Assembly (NCBI GenBank): GCA_934045905.1
Contig: OW203770.1
Span: 28,095,259 to 28,159,258 of the forward strand
Direction: 5' to 3'
Origin: Leuctra nigra
Lineage: Eukaryota > Arthropoda > Insecta > Plecoptera > Leuctridae
Length of the DNA stretch: 64,000 bases
A model generated the notes under the pieces. That model did not search any database. It was not told the DNA's origin and saw nothing but the letters and a program-made list of their open reading frames with translations. Numbering within the stretch: the first letter of the stretch is position 1; each line of letters begins with the position of its first letter. Below are positions 33,628 to 47,206 of this stretch, in pieces. Both the position numbers and the translations under genes were made by a program.

Positions 33628-33655
33628 CAGGGGCGTAACAAGGGGTGTGCGGCTG
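33628..33655 (+). mobile_element. Possible hAT-like element terminus
   Basis: CAGGGGCGTAACAAGGGG matches the CAGxGGCGTA-x-CAxGGGG ends frequent in animal hAT elements, and it begins where duplication block B breaks off. I found no opposite end. Confidence 0.35.
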
Positions 33656-33908
33656 GGTAGTAGTACATTTACACGCTTAGTATGGTACATCTGCCAATGA
33701 CTGGTGCATTTTCCCTAGTTAATTACTATTATGACTTTTCCACTGAAGCTATGCTTCTTGACTTTGGTGAATAGTTTGTTGAACAATTTTAATAAATGTA
33801 ATTCATTTATTTGATAACAAATAAATAAAATTCAATAAATGTAAATTATATTCAATATAAAAATAACTTCAATTTCAATATGAAGGTATGTGCGAAGCAA
33901 AACATCTA

Positions 33909-33980
33909 ATGGTAGCCAGGTTGGTAGAACTCTCGCCCGGGAAGTGAGATCTCCCGGGTTCGAGCCCTGGTTCGGCGGTT
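33909..33980 (+). repeat. tRNA-like sequence (SINE head or tRNA pseudogene)
   Basis: It contains an A-box-like TTGGTAGAAC and a B-box GGTTCGAGCCC, with an anticodon-arm-like TCTCGC ... GTGAGA. The acceptor ends do not pair and the T-stem has a mismatch, so it is not a working tRNA. A tRNA-derived SINE is plausible. Confidence 0.55.
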
Positions 33981-34061
33981 ATTTCCACTTTGCACATTAG
34001 TTGAAGCGAAATAAAAAAATTAAAATGAATATAATGTATATTTATGGGCGCTGGAGCGGCG

Positions 34062-34162
34062 AAGGGGGGGGGGGGGGGGGGGGGGGTAAACGTGCCACCC
34101 CCCTAAGAAAACACATGAGGCAGATAAATCAATGTGCCTACCCCCCCCCCCCCCCCCCCCCT
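34062..34162. repeat. Poly-G run facing a poly-C run
   Basis: More than 20 consecutive G near 34064-34086 and about 20 C near 34141-34160, 55 bp apart. A third C-run lies at about 34475-34489. They could pair or form quadruplexes; run lengths in assemblies are unreliable. Confidence 0.8.
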
Positions 34163-34164
34163 TC

Positions 34165-35032
34165 CCCATAATAAAGATATTCATTCAAATCTACTTAATA
34201 AATTGTCCGACTTCGAAATAATCTTCATAAGAAACTATTGAGTAAAGATATTAAAGTTCAAATTTTCAGTTAATCCCTATGTAAGGGGAGCAAATCGCCG
34301 AAAAATTATAAGCCAAAGCGCATCGAAATTTGGTCCATATGAACTTCTGAAATTAAAAACAAATCCGACCTGCATGATTTTGGGGGGTTTTGTGCATTGA
34401 ACTCAAACGTAAACGTGTTTTCCCGAAAAAATGTATTTTCAGCTACTTTTGGGGCATCTGACAACCAGGAGTGCCCCCCCCCCCCCCCTGCAAAAATATA
34501 CTTCCTACGCATCTGTGTATATTTATTATGAACGTATGCTCCTTTTAGAACAAATTTACAACGATTTCATTTTATCTCAACATTTTCATATTAACAAATT
34601 TCCAATCTAGAAAAGAATTCTTAATTTACCATCATATACTACTTATGCCAAATGTCATATTGAAACATCCTACACAAAACTACATCATTGACAAGTGGTA
34701 AAATATTACAGCTAATATGATGGAAACATGGTACAAGTTATTTTCGATTTTAGAGAACTCTCACCCAGAATATATTTTCTCAATTATATTCCCTAAAATA
34801 TCAAAGTATGGTATACTCAAAAAAAAATATTAAAAATGGCTAATTTCTTGTTGTTTTCATGATGAAACTTTATCTAGTTGAATTGAATAATGTGCTTGTC
34901 CGGTATAATCTCAGATCTTTCTTCTCCACACAGCCACCGATTCATATGCCATATTAATTTAAAACACTAAATAATAGTGTCTTGTGTAAAACACTTATAA
35001 TTGTAATTAGGTTTCATTTTAATCACATGTCA
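34165..35032. other. Non-coding AT-rich interval
   Basis: No gene or recognised repeat apart from the C-run near 34475. Confidence 0.5.
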
Positions 35033-35580
35033 CAGCCCGTACGATTCATTATTCAGTACCTTTGACATGGGAACCCCGCCCTTATCAATATCACACACAG
35101 ATGCCATTTCAGTTAATTGATGTTTATTCACTCTACTGACAACATTTTCAAAATCTGAGTTCACATTCGAATTCAGCGGGAAAATTGGAGTAAACCACTC
35201 TAAAATTCAACTGTCTACTTGCAAAAATGAGAGAGAAAGACCGATTCTAAAATTCGTGAATTTGTTCAGATTTAATGCCATAGTAACAACGTTAGAGCAA
35301 CCTCGATCTTGCACGTGAAGTCAACGCAGAGAAAATAATTTTATTTGAACGATGATTACCGTTAATCCAAGCATCCTAGAGATAAGTGTTTCAAACAAAA
35401 AACACTCACAATAGGATAATACATCAGGGAATATATTGAATTTGACGAATCTTTTTCAAACAGTGGAGAGAAAAATCCTAGGACCTCGTTTGTAATTGAT
35501 AAATTCATAATGATCATCACACATTTGTGAACTCGAATTGATACTGTAAATGAGCCTAGAGTGTGTATAAGATAGAACTT
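35033..35580 (+). repeat. Segmental duplication block B, copy 3
   Basis: Matches 31240-31790 in order but lacks the first bases of the block. It is more diverged at its start (GTACCTTTGACATGGGAACCCCGCCC). Confidence 0.8.
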
Positions 35581-35735
35581 CTGCTATTAATTATTTAAAT
35601 AATTCTTAAACACTGTATGTTATGAAGAAAGTATTTTAATAGGTATTTCATAATAAATTGAATACAGAAAATCATCTGTCTGAGAAATTGAAGCTGTTAA
35701 TAATGACCGTAAAGATTATTGTATACAAAACTGTG

Positions 35736-35905
35736 CGTAATGGGAGGGTTGCTAAGGTGTCGAATTCTAGACGCAGAGGGGCGTAAGTCCGTCTTGTTAA
35801 TACATTCCCTCGAGCTCGTGTGTTGGCGCTTGAGCCAACTTGCTCACATCCCCTGTGAGCGGCAAATGATGGGAGGGTCGCCTAATGAGTCGAGTTCTAG
35901 ACGCG
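35736..35905. repeat. Two direct repeats of ATGGGAGGGT...GAGTCGA(A/G)TTCTAGACGC type
   Basis: Copies of about 36 bp at 35738-35773 and 35868-35903. The wider 35581-37169 is otherwise non-coding and holds the R-type fragment at 36940-37030. Confidence 0.55.
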
Positions 35906-37169
35906 GTCCTAATAGGTCTGTAGAAGGTAAATCGATGGTCTGCGGGGGCATGTATTTAAAATTTTGGCCCAATTTTGAGTATAAAGTTCGGCGTTACAAT
36001 TTCAAAAATCGACTAGCTGAGAATTTCTAGTATTTTTTATTTTTCTTCACTCAATATCGAGCTGGGACCTACCCTCTTTTTTAAAAAATGTCTCGTACTT
36101 TCGCTCTCAAAAGGACAAAAAAACTAATTTTTATGGCCCATTTCGGCGCCATCTTGAATTAGTGAGTCGGCGTTATGTCCATCGGAATCGACGTGTAAGC
36201 ATTAGTTAAGTTTTGCATATTCAAGTATTTCCTCCAAAAATTGCAAGCGATGTGCTCAAACTCGATTTTCGATAAATAATCTGGAGCTACCTCCGTCTGG
36301 AGCTGCTTTGTCTTGTTCTCGGATCTGTTACATTTTCAAAAAACCTTTCAAAACCCCAAAGTTCGTTCAATTGCATCGCAAATAGACTCTTCTTATCGCA
36401 AATGTCTTCATGATTAACAGTTTTCCTATGTGTACCTACCTGTTTAAAACCACGAATTCCCAAGAATTTTGCCGCTTTTGAAAAATATCGACTTTTGACA
36501 ATGTCGTTGATAATGAGATCACTATCGATTTTTCCTGTTTTAAAATTGCAGTTAATTTGCAGCTTAGAATTCTCATAGACAACGTACCTACATAGCAATA
36601 TAAAAATATCCGGGACGTGTCATGTGAACATTGCAGGCAAAGCGGTGATATTTAAATTGAAAAAGCAACATGTAAAAACTCTCTTTGTGATCGCATCTTT
36701 ATTCATTTTACTTTTTAATCATTCGGATATAAGTTAAAAATTAACCCAAAATATAAGTAAGTGTCGTCGCATGACATGAGAAATTAATATTACAATATAA
36801 GATACTTCGGAAAGACGGTAAAGGTTGGCAAGTCTCATTACACACTCGTGGAGAGAATCAAACATATTACTCATGTTCGAAGTAAACTGAAACCCCTAAC
36901 CACGCAGAAAATGGAAACCTTCTTATGGCGATAAACACTCCTACCTTCAGTTCAAGGTCGACGCTCTAGGACCTCAGATAATGCGGTGTGTGCGTATCGG
37001 TGATACACAACAGTTCAGTGAAGCAAATCTAATGCATGTGTATAAAACAAGGAAAAACTATCAAGCAATTGTTTAAATAAATCCCAAACTCGTCCATATT
37101 TACTCCTAATATTATGAAAGTAGATTTACATAGCATTGGTCATTCGTTTACGGATAATCATTACTAAAC

Positions 37170-40100
37170 AATATCCTCATTTTGAGTTTGAATCAATATA
37201 TTGAACTTTCTGAATTTCTTCAAGGTCTTTTGGGTAGTTTTATCGCATACACATTGTTGAATTTAAAATAACAATACGAGGTCGTCTGTGTGTTAATACA
37301 CGCCAATCCCATTTCTCAGTTGTATCTGAAGTCTTCTGGCTATCGCATACACATTGTTGAATTTAAAATAACAATACGAGGTCGTCTGTGTGTTGATACA
37401 CGCCAATCCGATTTCTCAGTTGTATCTGAAGTCTTCTGGCAATCGCATACACATTGTTGAATTTAAAATAACAATACGAGGTCGTCTGTGTGTTGATACA
37501 CGCCAATCCGATTTCTCAGTTGTATCTGAAGTCTTCTGGCAATCGCATACACATTGTTGAATTTAAAATAACAATACGAGGTCGTCTGTGTGTTAATACA
37601 CGCCAATCCCATTTCTCAGTTGTATCTGAAGTCTTCTGGCTATCGCATACACATTGTTGAATTTAAAATAACAATACGAGGTCGTCTGTGTGTTAATACA
37701 CGCCAATCCCATTTCTCAGTTGTATCTGAAGTCTTCTGGCAATCGCATACACATTGTTGAATTTAAAATAACAATACGAGGTCGTCTGTGTGTTGATACA
37801 CGCCAATCCCATTTCTCAGTTGTATCTGAAGTCTTCTGGCTATCGCATACACATTGTTGAATTTAAAATAACAATACGAGGTCGTCTGTGTGTTAATACA
37901 CGCCAATCCCATTTCTCAGTTGTATCTGAAGTCTTCGGGCAATCGCATACACATTGTTGAATTTAAAATAACAATACGAGGTCGTCTGTGTGTTGATACA
38001 CGCCAATCCCATTTCTCAGTTGTATCTGAAGTCTTCTGGCTATCGCATACACATTGTTGAATTTAAAATAACAATACGAGGTCGTCTGTGTGTTAATACA
38101 CGCCAATCCCATTTCTCAGTTGTATCTGAAGTCTTCTGGCAATCGCATACACATTGTTGAATTTAAAATAACAATACGAGGTCGTCTGTGTGTTAATACA
38201 CGCCAATCCGATTTCTCAGTTGTATCTGAAGTCTTCTGGCAATCGCATACACATTGTTGAATTTAAAATAACAATACGAGGTCGTCTGTGTGTTGATACA
38301 CGCCAATCCCATTTCTCAGTTGTATCTGAAGTCTTCTGGCTATCGCATACACATTGTTGAATTTAAAATAACAATACGAGGTCGTCTGTGTGTTGATACA
38401 CGCCAATCAGATTTCTCAGTTGTATCTGAAGTCTTCTGGCTATCGCATACACATTGTTGAATTTAAAATAACAATACGAGGTCGTATGTGTGTTAATACA
38501 CGCCAATCCGATTTCTCAGTTGTATCTGAAGTCTTCTGTAGTTTAGTTCTATCGCATACACATTGTTGAATTTAAAATAACAATACGAGGTCGTCTGTGT
38601 GTTAATACACGCCAATCCGATTTCTCAGTTGTATCTGAAGTCTTCTGGCTATCGCATACACATTGTTGAATTTAAAATAACAATACGAGGTCGTCTGTGT
38701 GTTGATACACGCCAATCCGATTTCTCAGTTGTATCTGAAGTCTTCTGGCTATCGCATACACATTGTTGAATTTAAAATAACAATACGAGGTCGTATGTGT
38801 GTTAATACACGCCAATCCGATTTCTCAGTTGTATCTGAAGTCTTCTGTAGTTTAGTTCTATCGCATACACATTGTTGAATTTAAAATAACAATACGAGGT
38901 CGTCTGTGTGTTGATACACGCCAATCCGATTTCTCAGTTGTATCTGAAGTCTTCTGGCAATCGCATACACATTGTTGAATTTAAAATAACAATACGAGGT
39001 CGTCTGTGTGTTGATACACGCCAATCCGATTTCTCAGTTGTATCTGAAGTCTTCTGGCAATCGCATACACATTGTTGAATTTAAAATAACAATACGAGGT
39101 CGTCTGTGTGTTGATACACGCCAATCCGATTTCTCAGTTGTATCTGAAGTCTTCTGGCAATCGCATACACATTGTTGAATTTAAAATAACAATACGAGGT
39201 CGTCTGTGTGTTAATACACGCCAATCCCATTTCTCAGTTGTATCTGAAGTCTTCTGGCTATCGCATACACATTGTTGAATTTAAAATAACAATACGAGGT
39301 CGTCTGTGTGTTAATACACGCCAATCCCATTTCTCAGTTGTATCTGAAGTCTTCTGGCAATCGCATACACATTGTTGAATTTAAAATAACAATACGAGGT
39401 CGTCTGTGTGTTGATACACGCCAATCCCATTTCTCAGTTGTATCTGAAGTCTTCTGGCTATCGCATACACATTGTTGAATTTAAAATAACAATACGAGGT
39501 CGTCTGTGTGTTAATACACGCCAATCCCATTTCTCAGTTGTATCTGAAGTCTTCGGGCAATCGCATACACATTGTTGAATTTAAAATAACAATACGAGGT
39601 CGTCTGTGTGTTGATACACGCCAATCCCATTTCTCAGTTGTATCTGAAGTCTTCTGGCTATCGCATACACATTGTTGAATTTAAAATAACAATACGAGGT
39701 CGTCTGTGTGTTAATACACGCCAATCCCATTTCTCAGTTGTATCTGAAGTCTTCTGGCAATCGCATACACATTGTTGAATTTAAAATAACAATACGAGGT
39801 CGTCTGTGTGTTAATACACGCCAATCCGATTTCTCAGTTGTATCTGAAGTCTTCTGGCAATCGCATACACATTGTTGAATTTAAAATAACAATACGAGGT
39901 CGTCTGTGTGTTGATACACGCCAATCCCATTTCTCAGTTGTATCTGAAGTCTTCTGGCTATCGCATACACATTGTTGAATTTAAAATAACAATACGAGGT
40001 CGTCTGTGTGTTGATACACGCCAATCAGATTTCTCAGTTGTATCTGAAGTCTTCTGGCTATCGCATACACATTGTTGAATTTAAAATAACAATACGAGGT

Positions 40101-41760
40101 CGTATGTGTGTTAATACACGCCAATCCGATTTCTCAGTTGTATCTGAAGTCTTCTGTAGTTTAGTTCTATCGCATACACATTGTTGAATTTAAAATAACA
40201 ATACGAGGTCGTCTGTGTGTTAATACACGCCAATCCGATTTCTCAGTTGTATCTGAAGTCTTCTGGCTATCGCATACACATTGTTGAATTTAAAATAACA
40301 ATACGAGGTCGTCTGTGTGTTGATACACGCCAATCCGATTTCTCAGTTGTATCTGAAGTCTTCTGGCTATCGCATACACATTGTTGAATTTAAAATAACA
40401 ATACGAGGTCGTATGTGTGTTAATACACGCCAATCCGATTTCTCAGTTGTATCTGAAGTCTTCTGTAGTTTAGTTCTATCGCATACACATTGTTGAATTT
40501 AAAATAACAATACGAGGTCGTCTGTGTGTTGATACACGCCAATCCGATTTCTCAGTTGTATCTGAAGTCTTCTGGCTATCGCATACACATTGTTGAATTT
40601 AAAATAACAATACGAGGTCTTCTGTGTGTTGATACACGCCAATCCCATTTCTCAGTTGTATCTGAAGTCTTCTGGCAATCGCATACACATTGTTGAATTT
40701 AAAATAACAATACGAGGTCGTATGTGTGTTGATACACGCCAATCCGATTTCTCAGTTGTATCTGAAGTCTTCTGGCTATCGCATACACATTGTTGAATTT
40801 AAAATAACAATACGAGGTCGTCTGTGTGTTGATACACGCCAATCCCATTTCTCAGTTGTATCTGAAGTCTTCTGGCTATCGCATACACATTGTTGAATTT
40901 AAAATAACAATACGAGGTCGTCTGTGTGTTGATACACGCCAATCCGATTTCTCAGTTGTATCTGAAGTTTTCTGGCTATCGCATACACATTGTTGAATTT
41001 AAAATAACAATACGAGGTCGTCTGTGTGTTGATACACGCCAATCCCATTTTTCAGTTGTATCTGAAGTCGTCTGTAGTTTAGTTCTATCGCATACACATT
41101 GTTGAATTTAAAATAACAATACGAGGTCGTCTGTGTGTTGATACACGCCAATCCGATTTCTCAGTTGTATCTGAAGTCTTCTGGCAATCGCATACACATT
41201 GTTGAATTTAAAATAACAATACGAGGTCGTCTGTGTGTTGATACACGCTAATCCGATTTCTCAGTTGTATCTGAAGTCTTCTGGCTATCGCACACACATT
41301 GTTGAATTTAAAATAACAATACGAGGTCGTCTGTGTGTTAATACACGCCAATCCGATTTCTCAGTTGTATCTGAAGTCTTCTGGCTATCGCATACACATT
41401 GTTGAATTTAAAATAACAATACGAGGTCGTCTGTGTGTTGATACACGCCAATCCGATTTCTCAGTTGTATCTGAAGTCTTCTGGCAATCGCATACACATT
41501 GTTGAATTTAAAATAACAATACGAGGTCGTCTGTGTGTTGATACACGCCAATCCGATTTCTCAGTTGTATCTGAAGTCTTCTGGCTATCGCATACACATT
41601 GTTGAATTTAAAATAACAATACGAGGTCGTCTGTGTGTTAATACACGCCAATCCGATTTCTCAGTTGTATCTGAAGTCTTCTGGCTATCGCATACACATT
41701 GTTGAATTTAAAATAACAATACGAGGTCGTCTGTGTGTTAATACACGCCAATCCGATTTA
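37170..41760. repeat. Satellite 2: 100-bp tandem repeat, about 45 copies, with higher-order duplication
   Basis: ATCGCATACACATTGTTGAA recurs at 100-bp steps from 37241. Five monomers (near 38537, 38848, 40157, 40468, 41077) are 109 bp because GGC is replaced by GTAGTTTAGTTC. A degenerate monomer with that longer junction lies at 37170-37240, suggesting the long form is ancestral. The variant pattern of monomers 2-16 repeats exactly in 18-32, an offset of 1,618 bp. Each unit holds two small inverted repeats (ATTGTT/AACAAT and GTGT/ACAC). Confidence 0.97.
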
Positions 41761-42788
<1,028 letters not shown>

Positions 42789-42920
42789 TGCCATAAGAGT
42801 ACAGTGGTGACGCTCGCTACGCTCGCTCAAAAAACAAATACTCAATGATAGATTTGGACCAAGAATTTTGGCCACGTGTTAATATTTGAATGTCTGCCAA
42901 CAGTATCATATTGTCGTGTA

Positions 42921-43489
42921 ACAATAGTGTATTCCGCGGCGGAGTATTGTGCGCCTGTTTGGGTCAACAGTCATCATACAAAAACTCTGGACTCAAAACT
43001 GAACATCACCATGCGCATAATATCAGGCACTACGAGATCGACTCCCCTTCAATGGCTCCCAGTTCTCAGCAATATTCCGCCACCTCATCTGCGACGACAA
43101 GGGGCCTTGGTTAGGCAATGGGAGAAGTGCCTGACAAATCCAGAACTTCCTGTTTACAAATTTACCACCGCAATAGAGAAGACAAAGACTCAAATCCAGG
43201 CATCTCCCTGGAAATTGGCCAGTGCTCTGTCAGAGAGGGGTTTTGACTTTGAAGCTGCGTGGACAGAAGAGTGGTCTTCAGATAATCCTGACGTCCACGC
43301 ATTGGTTCAAGATCCCATCATCGAGCAGCCTGGATTTGAGCTTCCTCGGAGGGAATGGGCCACATTGAATAGGCTGAGGACTGGGCACGGACGATGCGGG
43401 CAGATGATGCACAAGTGGGGCCTGAGAGAGTCTCCGGAGTGTGACTGTAGACACCCTGTGCAATCTGCGTTCCACATCGCCACTGAGTG
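42921..43489 (+). pseudogene. LINE reverse transcriptase, C-terminal fragment
   Basis: The frame contains YSAAEYCAPVW, MRIISGTTRSTPLQWLPVLS, ELPRREWATLNRLRTGHGRC and HKWGLRESPECDC. This is the familiar end of LINE polymerases, with a terminal cysteine/histidine motif (CDC...FHIA). No palm or endonuclease domain is left. At 43490 the frame enters the nested insertion and soon stops; it resumes as CPLRRFTG at 43846. Confidence 0.85.
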
Positions 43490-43841
43490 GGGGAAGCAGA
43501 ATAGCGGCAAATGGAATAACGGCAAATAGGCTTCGAGGAACAACAGCAAATCATTTTTTGCCTTTGGTCCTCGAGGATTAACAGCAAAATTCATTTGCTC
43601 TTCTTCCATGGAATAAAGGCAAATGAATATTTGCTGTTCTTCCTCGCGGAACAAGAGCAAATGCTATTTGGTGTTCTTCCGTGGAATAAAGGCAAATGGC
43701 ATTTGCTGTTATTCCTCACAATTAATAGAAATTGATCATCATATGATTTGCTCAATTGATGATTTTTCGCGGGGATTAACAGCAAATGACATTTGCCTTT
43801 ATTCCATGGAAGTACACCAAATAGCATTGTCCACTAAAATA
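43490..43841. mobile_element. 352-bp hairpin-rich insertion with 5-bp target duplication
   Basis: GAGTG at 43485-43489 is repeated at 43842-43846. Leaving out the insert and one copy restores an uninterrupted reading of the LINE end. The insert is built of short inverted strings such as GGCAAATG / CATTTGC and AACAGCAAAT / ATTTGCTGTT joined by GGAATAA and CCATGG or CTCGAGG blocks. No coding capacity and no recognised family. Confidence 0.8.
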
Positions 43842-43846
43842 GAGTG

Positions 43847-44075
43847 TCCACTACGCAGATTCACAGGATTAATCTCACTCCGGAGGCCCTCAGGTGGCTT
43901 GAAGTTCTAGATACCATGTGCGGCTGTAGAAGCTTCTGCCAGATCAGCAATATTGTTTATGTTTTACATTGATTTCTTATTATGATAATTATGTCCTATG
44001 ATTTGTGTTTTATATTACCAATGTTTGTAACTTATTATTGTAATTGTAATAAACCATACGAAATAATAATAATAA
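43847..44075 (+). pseudogene. LINE ORF end and 3' untranslated region
   Basis: Resumes with CPLRRFTG and reaches a stop at about 43908-43910. Then comes an AT-rich 3' region with AATAAA and a TAA-repeat tail. Confidence 0.7.
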
Positions 44076-44171
44076 CAAAGCGAGTAACAATGTGTGATGG
44101 TGTAGTTTGGTCGGCAATGTCGGCTGAATAGTCTAGGATTATCAGACGGCTATCTCGTCAAATAACGAAGT

Positions 44172-44719
44172 TTGCTTCATCGGTCGGGTGGCAAGCTAAT
44201 TTTTGTATATGTTGTTCCTAACAGTCCAAAGTAACCACCATTCAAAATAAGTCAAAATAAAACCATCGGAACATGCCCATAAAATTCAAGAAAGCCAAAA
44301 CGGGGGGCCAAAAACGCAAGTGTTAAAACTGCTGCAGATCATTCAATTTCGGTCCAATTTTCTCCAAACAAAAACAGAAATGTTAAAAATAATAATGTTA
44401 ATCTGAAAAAAATTGAAGTTGACCAATTTTAGAAATTATATGGTCGATTTTTACAAAAAATGTACAAAACGGGGTACTCGAGGCACTTTCGTTTCTTCCT
44501 GCGTCCGAGTTATAACTCCGATTGAAAAATAATTTACATGATAAAATAGCTTGTTCTTTTGCCAACAAATTTGTCGCTTGAAGTTTGTCGGTACGCGAAC
44601 TTCATCGCAATGTTTTTGCGTTTTACGAAACTACTTCGCGCGCGAAGACGAGATTTCCCCCCCTCCTCCCACGCTAACGGCCATAAGAACCCAAGGCGAG
44701 CTCACAAGTGGCTTGCGTC
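44172..44719 (+). repeat. Left arm of a 548-bp inverted repeat pair
   Basis: Inverse of 47207-47754 with only scattered differences (for example CTAACGGCCATAAGAACCCA in both). Faint similarity extends about 20 bp further out (GTCAAATA). Confidence 0.88.
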
Positions 44720-45516
44720 ATGGACAGTTTATGTATCGCGTTTATTGCTTTGTCTCTTCATGGGTGATTAATAACACATAACTTACGTGAAATTACAAGA
44801 AACTTTTTTAGGGGTATAATAATACACTTTTTGTGAATGTATTGATTGTGATTCTGAACATTAGACGTTTATTATATGATTTAATTAATCTATAAAACTC
44901 ATTTTATTGCCAAATTATCTTTTAAAATTATTTGTACATCACAGAACAGTGGCCACGGGGTGTGAGATATGTGAATTTATTTTCTCAAATGTTGAATAAT
45001 TGTTTATTTTAATTTTTTATATTACCTGAAACATTGTCATGAAGTACACTTTACATGCAGGACACATGCTAGTGTATTTCTTTTACCTATACAGTTGATG
45101 TTATTCTGCACATTTAACACTGTACATACTTTTTTTGTATGTCAAATTATTTTGTATTTTAAATAAAATTTTAAAATAGGAAATTAAATTATTAATACAT
45201 GCCCAATTTTAGAAGGAATTATTTTTTAAGAATCTAAAGAATCTAAGAATTTTATTTTTAAGAAGGATTTTAGTGGTCTCATTCGGATTATTGGTCATAG
45301 AAAGTGTAATCTGTAATGTTCTATACTTTTCGGTACTGCTATTATTGCCAGAAAATTCAAATAAGCCAACATATACTGAAGTATCTTATTGCCCACATGT
45401 CAATCATCAATCATGTGTACTACACGTGCCAATGAAAACACGAATACAAAATAAATAAATAATTTTAAAATAATGAATTGCTCACAAGCTTCAACAAATG
45501 AATTAGAATTTGATTA
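44720..45516. other. Interior of the inverted pair, left part
   Basis: AT-rich, no gene seen. Confidence 0.5.
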
Positions 45517-45705
45517 AATAGACGATTCCATAAAGTATCTGATAGGCTCTGGTTTCTAAGAAAATTTCACTTGCTGTTTGATTTCCACCTACCTATTGTA
45601 GTGTGTCAACTATGAGTTACACACTACAATAGTTATCTGGAAATCAAACGGCATGAATTATTTCAGAAACCAGAGCCACTCAGATATTTTATGGAATCGT
45701 CTATT
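45517..45705. mobile_element. Palindromic MITE, 189 bp (AATAGACGATTCC ends)
   Basis: Nearly the whole length folds on itself around CAACTATGAGTT. The ends are AATAGACGATTCCATAAA and its complement. Internal strings CTCTGGTTTCT and TGGAAATCAAAC are shared with the shorter element at 52000-52089. Confidence 0.85.
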
Positions 45706-47206
45706 GAGTTGAGGGGGTTGATGTATTTTTACAGTCTATGTGGTATATCTTACATAACAGCGAAAATATTATTTTTATAAGTCAAAATATTATAATTACA
45801 ACTTCGTCTGTATGTTTTAGGTTTTTCTAATCGATAGTGGGTTCAGCTCTTACCTACGAAACGATAAATATCCACGAAGTTCATTTTGTCCTATACATTA
45901 CTGCAGATGAAGCCCTGAATATTCCAATCCAAGATCGAAACATCTGTTGAGACAATCGCTTGCTTAGTGGCGGTGTAAAAGATTCTCTCTCAATCAAATT
46001 CCGACTATTTTGCAAATTTCACCCTACAATAAATAACATGTAATCTAAAAAGAAATGAGTCGATATTTGGTTCAACACTCTATGTGGCAGAATTTAAGCG
46101 AATACATCATCATGTCAGTCGTCAACAAGTGACAACGACGGGGTTGTAAATTCTTTTATTGTGATTTAGATGAGCTTATCAATTTGATCTTGTACTCGGT
46201 TACAAATTGCACATACATTTCGCTCATATTCGACTGATTGGGTAACTCGAGTGCGTAATTGTGCATGTGTGTTGAAGCATGTTGAAGCACTTCTCTACCG
46301 ACTGTTCTCCATCGTCTATCTACACAAGATAAAATTGATAAAATAATACTACCTTACCACAACAACCTTACAAAGAACTTCAGTGAATCTTATCTTTTTC
46401 CTAACATTTAAAAACAAAATTAGTGGAAATTTAGTGAATCCCTCACTTATAGACGGTGTATTTAATCATAGGGACTTAACCCAAAGGATCTGGATTCGAA
46501 TCCAGTCGGGATGCGCGTTTTTATTTCGCAGGTTCCTTCTTAATATTTGGATTGATTATCATTTCAGCACTTACGAATAATTCTGTAATTAGCAGATTCT
46601 CGATTTCTCGTAAAGAAATACTTCACACTCATTTTAAACGGAACACACTCATTTAAATAAATATTTAACAATCATTTGGATGTTTTGTCCCATAGGCTAC
46701 TATACTTCAATAATTAAAACAATTACACAATGTGTCATTTTGAAATAATGGGAACTACTCTCTGAAAAGAATATTTTCCACCTGTTCACTGTTCCCCGTG
46801 TTCTGCGTTTTATTGTATTAACACAGAAGTTTGTGTTGTAGACACCAAATTTTAATTAGGATTTAAAAATAAGTATTTCACACAAGTACACTATAGGTAT
46901 AGGGTTAAACAGTTTTAATGCTGATATTGGAATCTTCTTCAATACATTTAAACTAACAAACTTTCAATAAAAAGAAATTACACATAATAAAAAAAAAACA
47001 GAAGGTTCAAAACAGTTGACAAGATAATTTGAGAGATGATATATTTGAGAGATGATACTGGTGATATAATAAATACTAAATAGTAATTAATGTTTAAGAA
47101 CATGTAAATGTAATAATAAGTTATTTGATGATTTTGATATATAGTTTCTATAAGTAGAATAATATTTGTGATTAAAACAACATGACTGAGTGACGAAACA
47201 CTGAGC
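45706..47206. other. Interior of the inverted pair, right part
   Basis: AT-rich and non-coding. Near 46486 GGATCTGGATTCGAATCCAGTC resembles a tRNA T-arm but has no matching tRNA body. Confidence 0.5.

Larger units (their letters stand above)
42880..44075 (+). mobile_element. 5'-truncated LINE (non-LTR retrotransposon) with nested 352-bp insertion
   Basis: Carries the C-terminal end of a reverse transcriptase ORF, a 3' untranslated region with AATAAA near 44049, and an AATAATAATAA tail. Only the last part of the element is present, as is usual after abortive reverse transcription. Confidence 0.8.

Noticed and set aside
33909..33980. Functional tRNA gene
   Set aside because: Box A and B are present but the acceptor stem does not pair and the T-stem is imperfect.
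37170..41760. CRISPR array
   Set aside because: The whole 100-bp unit is conserved with no variable spacers, there are no cas genes, and the DNA is eukaryotic.
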